A stretch of 64,000 bases of DNA from Anthoceros angustus (taxonomy: Eukaryota > Streptophyta > Anthocerotopsida > Anthocerotales > Anthocerotaceae), in assembly GCA_010909165.1 (NCBI GenBank), contig MU008183.1, forward strand, positions 868,001 through 932,000. The letters run 5' to 3'. The stretch's first letter is position 1; each line of letters begins with the position of its first letter. The position numbers and the translations under genes were made by a program. Positions 59,825 to 64,000 of this stretch are shown here, in pieces. The notes under the pieces were generated by a model. The model did no database searches. It worked only from the letters and a program-made list of their open reading frames with translations, and was not told the DNA's origin.

Positions 59825-62800
59825 TGTGGCGCGACTTTCGGCCGGCGGCGCGCACAATCCGTGTCGTTGTAGGAAAGTCCGTTCCCAAAGGAATGATAGG
59901 CTCCGTTTACCGTTTGTGATTCTTACCGCCGCGCTCGTTCGGTCTCAACACACATACTCCTAACTACTGCGTTCACCGTGAGGCCGGTATGGCCAAGCGT
60001 TTGAGACCGTTCGCGTCCGTATCGTTCACATCTCTCGTCCTTTCCTCTCCCCTCACGCTACACTCCTCGGTAGAAAAGGCCAGCGGGTTACGTCCGGACC
60101 TCCTCGTCGTTCGCGGGCCTCTCGTCCGGGCTCTGCGCCCTCCGGAGTTCCTCCGGCTCACCGTTCGGTCCGTTCGGTCTTTGGGCGCGGCTCGGCGAGC
60201 GGTCGATCACCCTTCCTGCACACCACAACACGTTAGGTCCGTCACGGGACCTGATCAATCTCCCGGAGGCCGTGCACCTTTCGGTGACTCGGGACTCACG
60301 TTAGCAGAAGACACACAAAGGTGCAGAGCGGCATCAACACCAAGAGATGATTTATTGGGCGGCCTTAGCCCTCTTATACTACGCCAAGGTCGGCGCCTTT
60401 ATTACCTCTATTACGGTGAGGGCCATTTCGGTGCCTAACAACCGCCTACTACCTCCTATTCTATCGCCGTCGGTGGTGGGGGATGGCCTGATTCCTTCTT
60501 GGCACGCGCCCACAGCTGGCGCACCAATCGGATGATCGCGGTAGACCCCTTCCTCTTCAGGGGTCTGCGGGTGACCGTGGCGGCAGCAGATCACCACCAA
60601 GTCTTCCTCGTCCTCCTCTTCTCTCTCCCGGGCCCCTGCGTGGGCCCTCAAGCTGGATCTATGGGGTTGGGATGGCTCTCCCCACTCCCAGTTTGGACCT
60701 CGGGACCCTCGACTCGGTCCGGACCTCTAGGTCAGTCTTCCCTCAGGTCCGGTCTCCAGGGCCTTCTTTGAGTCGGTCCTCGGGGCCGGACTTGCCTCTG
60801 AGGTCGGTCTTGGACCCCTTCCACAGGGTCGGACCTCGGTCGTCACTAGTCGGATCCCTAAGTCGGACTTCCTTGAGGCGGACCTCGGGTCGGCCTTTCC
60901 TCGAGTCGGACAAAGTCAGGACCCCAGCTCTGGGCATGCCTCCTCGCTGGTCAGGTTCATCCAGAGCCCTCCTTGGTTCCCGAATGCCCGGTTGCACCTT
61001 TCCCCCTCTCAAGATCCTCCCTCGTCCTTCCATGCGAGGGGTCGGCTTACCTCGGTGTGGCGCCCTTCCTCCTCCGGTTCCTCCCGCTGCTCTCCTTCGC
61101 TGCTGCCGTCGTCAAGCAGGCGCTCCTAGGACTCCAGGTTGTCGTCCGGGTCCGTCCTCCTCGCTCCTCCTTGTCCTTGAGTCCACCCTCCCCGGGTGGC
61201 GCGGGACCTCAGGCCTTGAGGAGCTGCGTGGTAGTAGGCGAGTCGGGTCGACTTCTGAATCGCCTCCTCCATGAGCCGGGCACGTACTCCCTCCTCCAGG
61301 TGCTCCGTGGCAGCGATCGCCCTTTCTTGCTGTCTCGTGCAGCTTACCGGTCGTGGCGGACTCCCAGGCCGTCAAGGCCTCCGTTACCTCTTGCAACCTT
61401 CCGCTGCTCGGCGTTCTCCTCCTCCGTCGTTGCCCGCTCATTTGCGGGCCATGGGTGAGCTCCCCGCTTCCCGGCCGGACGACTACCTTTTCCTCGGTGC
61501 CTTCCTCCGCTTCTATTCTTTCCGGAGGTCCTCCACTTCCTTCTCCGGGCCGGTATCCCGTCAGGCTCACGGCTTCCGCCACGTCCTGCGCAACTGGCGC
61601 GTCGAACTCCACCGCGCTGTTCTCCTCCGTCTTCAAGCGGGCTGGGCGTTCACCTCTCGCTCGAAGTCTTGGATTCTCTCGTTGAGAACCCCTGCTCGTG
61701 CATCTTGGGTTGCAACTCCAAGGTGTCCTTGTTGTCCTCCACTCTCCGCCCTTCTACCTCCTGCAGTTGCACAGGGTCCCCAATCTCCCGGGTCTGGCCT
61801 CAGTGCCTCCTCGCTCGGCCGTGCTCCGACCTTGCTCGGCCTTGATTGGCCGCGGCTCTCGGCCGCCTCCTCCACCGGTTCGATCACGCCATAGTGATCG
61901 CGATCGGCCGCCGTGGCCTCCGCCTCCTTGGCCACCTTCACCTGAGCCTCTCCAGCTTGGCTCTGGTCCAGTCGGGCTGCCTCCGCCAGATCCCGCGCCC
62001 GTTCTGCTTGCGCCCGGGCGTCCTCTGCTTCCTGCTGCGCTACGCCCCTCTGCCTGCAGAGGTCCTCCGCCCGCGCTTGGGCCTCCTTGGCCTGCTTCAG
62101 CTGTTCCTCCAGCTGAAGGAATTTGGTCCGGTCCTTGCGGATGGACCAGACCTCCCTCTCCGCCTCCCGGCGTTTTCCTTCCTCAATCCGGCCGAGAGCT
62201 TCGGCCTTCCTTCTCGCCTCCTGGGCTCCCTCCAACTGCTCCTGGAGGAGCACCATGCGCCTCCGGGTGGCTTCTACCTCCTGGGTCTTCTCGGCCATCC
62301 CGGACCCAGGCATACCGTCCATGGCGGTAGCAGGACCGCCGTGTTTCTTCCACGGCTGGCAGTGAGGCTCCCACAAAGTCCGTGCGGGGCGGCATCTCCG
62401 TCCGTCAAGGACCTCCATACATGATCGGAGCAAGTCGGTGGGTTCTCCGGACAATCGGGACCCTTAGGTCACGAGTCTGCTCGGGCTTCCCCTCCTTGGC
62501 CCTTTTGGCGAGCTCCTTCTCCGCCCTTTTCTCCACAGGGCTCGGCGGAGGTGATGGAGTCAGCCCTTTGCCCCTTTCACAGCCGGCAGGCCGGCTCTGG
62601 ATCTGCTGCGGTGTCCTCCTGCTCACAGGCGGCGTCCCTTTCGCCCTCCTTCGCTTCCTCCGCTTCTTGCCACTCCGTCGGCGGGGAAATCGTGAGCGTT
62701 GGTAGTGGTCTTGCGTCTCTTGGCTCTCTGGTCGGAGGCTCCTCGGTAGGAGTGATGGCCGTGGGCGGCTCGGGCCCTTCTCTTGGGTGGTTGGGGCACG

Positions 62801-64000
62801 GAAGGAGGGATTGCTTCCATACTTCCACAGGTGGTGAGGGGTCCGTTCAGGCGTATGGAGTCAGGAATCCTCCCGATCGTCCTCCTCCGAGTCCGTTTGG
62901 TTTTGACGCCGGCCTCCTCCCTCACGGCGCCCTTGCCGCTCCACTTGCGGGGCCTCGGTCCTTTCCGGGCGCTCGCTCAAGCTCTCCTTCCTTGAAATGC
63001 CCCCATACATGGATCGGTATGGGGGCCAGAATGGCGAGGCTTCTCGGTCTGAGCTTGCGAGCTCTGGCTAAGCAGGCGAGATAATCCTTCCCAGTCGCCC
63101 TCTTCCCTCAGCGCATGCGGGAACACCAATAGATTATCACCAAGGTGATCCACCTTGGTGAGTAGGTTCCGATGGACGATGATCCGGGCCCACGACTCGG
63201 CAGCAGGTCGGATATCGACCAACGTTGGTGGTTGCGTCGAGCCTTAGCGCCGCTGGCGCGACCTATCTTCCCCTTCGCCTTGAGGGGCTCGGCACCCTCC
63301 CCTCTTCCTCCTTGGGCGGTTGTAGGCCGCCTCGGGACCTCAAGGTCCATCGCCTTGGGTCCTCTCGGAGGTTCTTGGACCGCACCTCCTTGTTGACCGC
63401 CGCCGGCATCTTGGGCAAACTCCGGACGGTGACATCAAATGTCGAGACCATTTGGAACACATCCAAATGCCACTCCCACCAATTCTCGCTTCGGGCGAGC
63501 CCAAAGTCGGATAGCGCGGGTCACAATGTTGCGCTCCACAAGGTTCCATGGCTCCCAAACTTCCGCGGGCTTTTGGGTGCCATCGCCTTCTTCTCCCTTG
63601 GTTCTGTCGCCGCTTGTCGAGGCTGGCACGTTGAGCCTCCCCTTGGCGTTCGCTCCGACCTCAGCGGTGAGCCGCGCGTCGAGTGTCCACGAGATACCGC
63701 GAGAGCGGTGCGGGCGCAAGATCGCGAGTGTCTCGAGGCTGCGTGAAATGACCTTCTTCGCGACGCCATGGGCGGGGCGCCTCTTCACATCGTGCGCCAG
63801 TGCGCATGGCTTACTGCGCTCTGCCGCGTACTCGGCCTTACTCGCGTGCACTGCGGCCCCTCGCGCGCGGCCCGGGCGTGAATACACTGCCTCCAGCAAG
63901 TTCACGGTCGACCGCATGCCGTCCTCCACTCGGGTCGTCACGTGGCGTCGCCCGTCCGTCCCACGTTCAACTTCTAAGTTACTTTCCTGGCGTACTTATC
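59825..64000 (-). repeat. 5' LTR of large gypsy element (incomplete at window end)
   Basis: Starts on plus with TGTGGCGCGAC next to the primer site. 64000 corresponds to about 54300 in the 3' LTR, so about 180 bp of the LTR lie outside the window. The identity with the 3' LTR is high, with very many 1-6 bp indels. Confidence 0.85.
61633..62454 (-). CDS. Coiled-coil protein frame inside the gypsy 5' LTR
   Basis: An open frame of 273 codons within the LTR, same strand as gag-pol. The N-terminal part reads DLLRSCMEVLDGRRCRPART, LWEPHCQPWKKH. From about residue 55 it is a continuous heptad-like, Ala/Glu/Arg/Lys/Gln-rich coiled coil (RRRMVLLQEQLEGAQEARRK, FLQLEEQLKQAKEAQARAED, RQRGVAQQEAEDARAQAERA) to about residue 190. 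It ends RIQDFEREVNAQPA. Upstream in the same direction are further coding-like pieces (TKVDHLGDNLLVFPHA near 63140; MAPKSPRKF near 63570), so this may be the C-terminal half of a longer protein. The counterpart in the 3' LTR (52755-51775) is present but frameshifted. I do not know its function; it could be an accessory retrotransposon protein. Confidence 0.5.
   Translation of the reverse strand: MSGEPTDLLRSCMEVLDGRRCRPARTLWEPHCQPWKKHGGPATAMDGMPGSGMAEKTQEVEATRRRMVLLQEQLEGAQEARRKAEALGRIEEGKRREAEREVWSIRKDRTKFLQLEEQLKQAKEAQARAEDLCRQRGVAQQEAEDARAQAERARDLAEAARLDQSQAGEAQVKVAKEAEATAADRDHYGVIEPVEEAAESRGQSRPSKVGARPSEEALRPDPGDWGPCATAGGRRAESGGQQGHLGVATQDARAGVLNERIQDFEREVNAQPA

Larger units (their letters stand above)
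50093..64000 (-). mobile_element. Large Ty3/gypsy retrotransposon with about 4.4-kb LTRs (5' LTR cut by window end)
   Basis: Read on the minus strand: 5' LTR (from beyond 64000 to 59825), primer site, gag, protease, RT, RNase H, integrase, purine tract, 3' LTR (54480-50093). The two LTR copies align throughout, for example the ends near 50105-50180 and 59840-59910, the shared GATGATTTATTG at 50627 and 60349, and the shared CTTCTAAGTTACTTTCCTGGCGTACTTATC at 54271-54300 and 63971-64000. The internal region is only 5.3 kb. All coding parts are broken by frequent small indels. Total length would be about 14.1 kb. Confidence 0.9.

Noticed and set aside
60672-62424. Several plus-strand frames of about 190-210 codons in the gypsy LTR
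   Set aside because: High GC and the coiled-coil codons on the minus strand generate stop-free antisense frames; no domain and not kept in the 3' LTR.
1-64000. tRNA, rRNA or snoRNA genes
   Set aside because: I looked for tRNA arm patterns and conserved rRNA words while reading and found none; primer sites are the only tRNA-related sequences.

Overview
The window is nuclear DNA of a plant. It is gene-poor and rich in retrotransposons. The evidence is a plant-type R3H-SUZ protein gene, an ELL-like gene with a C-terminal occludin/ELL domain, a two-domain fluoride exporter (FEX/CrcB family), Ty1/copia elements with a tRNA-iMet-type primer site, and Ty3/gypsy elements with tRNA-Asp-type primer sites. 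The introns I could delimit are short (about 75-160 bp) with GT-AG ends. Compact introns plus abundant LTR elements would suit a lycophyte such as Selaginella, but that is a low-confidence guess.

Layout. 1-8545 is copy 1 of a duplicated block whose second copy lies at 28090-36676. Each copy holds the same three genes: an ELL-like gene (minus), a ribosomal-L1-domain gene RSL1D1/UTP30-like (plus, divergent from ELL) and a FEX fluoride channel gene (minus, convergent with RSL1D1). The copies are nearly identical, but each carries small indels that break reading frames, usually at different places. 8746-11260 is a 5'-truncated copia element. From about 11.26 to 26.16 kb lies a Ty3/gypsy element (plus strand: long LTR-like leader, primer site, gag, protease, start of RT). 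A complete copia element, 16823-23334, is inserted in it with 202/197-bp LTRs and a 5-bp target-site duplication. 26.2-27.5 kb is non-coding with short tandem repeats. 36.7-37.5 kb is non-coding, and 37544-39541 is an R3H-SUZ gene (minus). 39.5-40.6 kb contains a perfect 33-bp-armed fold-back. 40.6-46.8 kb is a two-level tandem repeat array with minus-strand, exon-like segments I cannot classify. 47.4-47.9 kb has an unrecognised basic protein. 50093 to the window end is a large minus-strand Ty3/gypsy element with LTRs of about 4.4 kb; each LTR contains coding-like sequence, including a long coiled coil.

The host genes cover transcription elongation (ELL-like), ribosome biogenesis (RSL1D1-like), fluoride export (FEX) and RNA binding (R3H-SUZ). 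I see no pathway joining them; they look like ordinary neighbours. The ELL/RSL1D1 pair shares one divergent intergenic region of about 0.9 kb.

Caution: the sequence appears to contain many consensus indels. Frameshifts here should not be read as proof of pseudogenes, and almost every gene model below is stitched from several frames.
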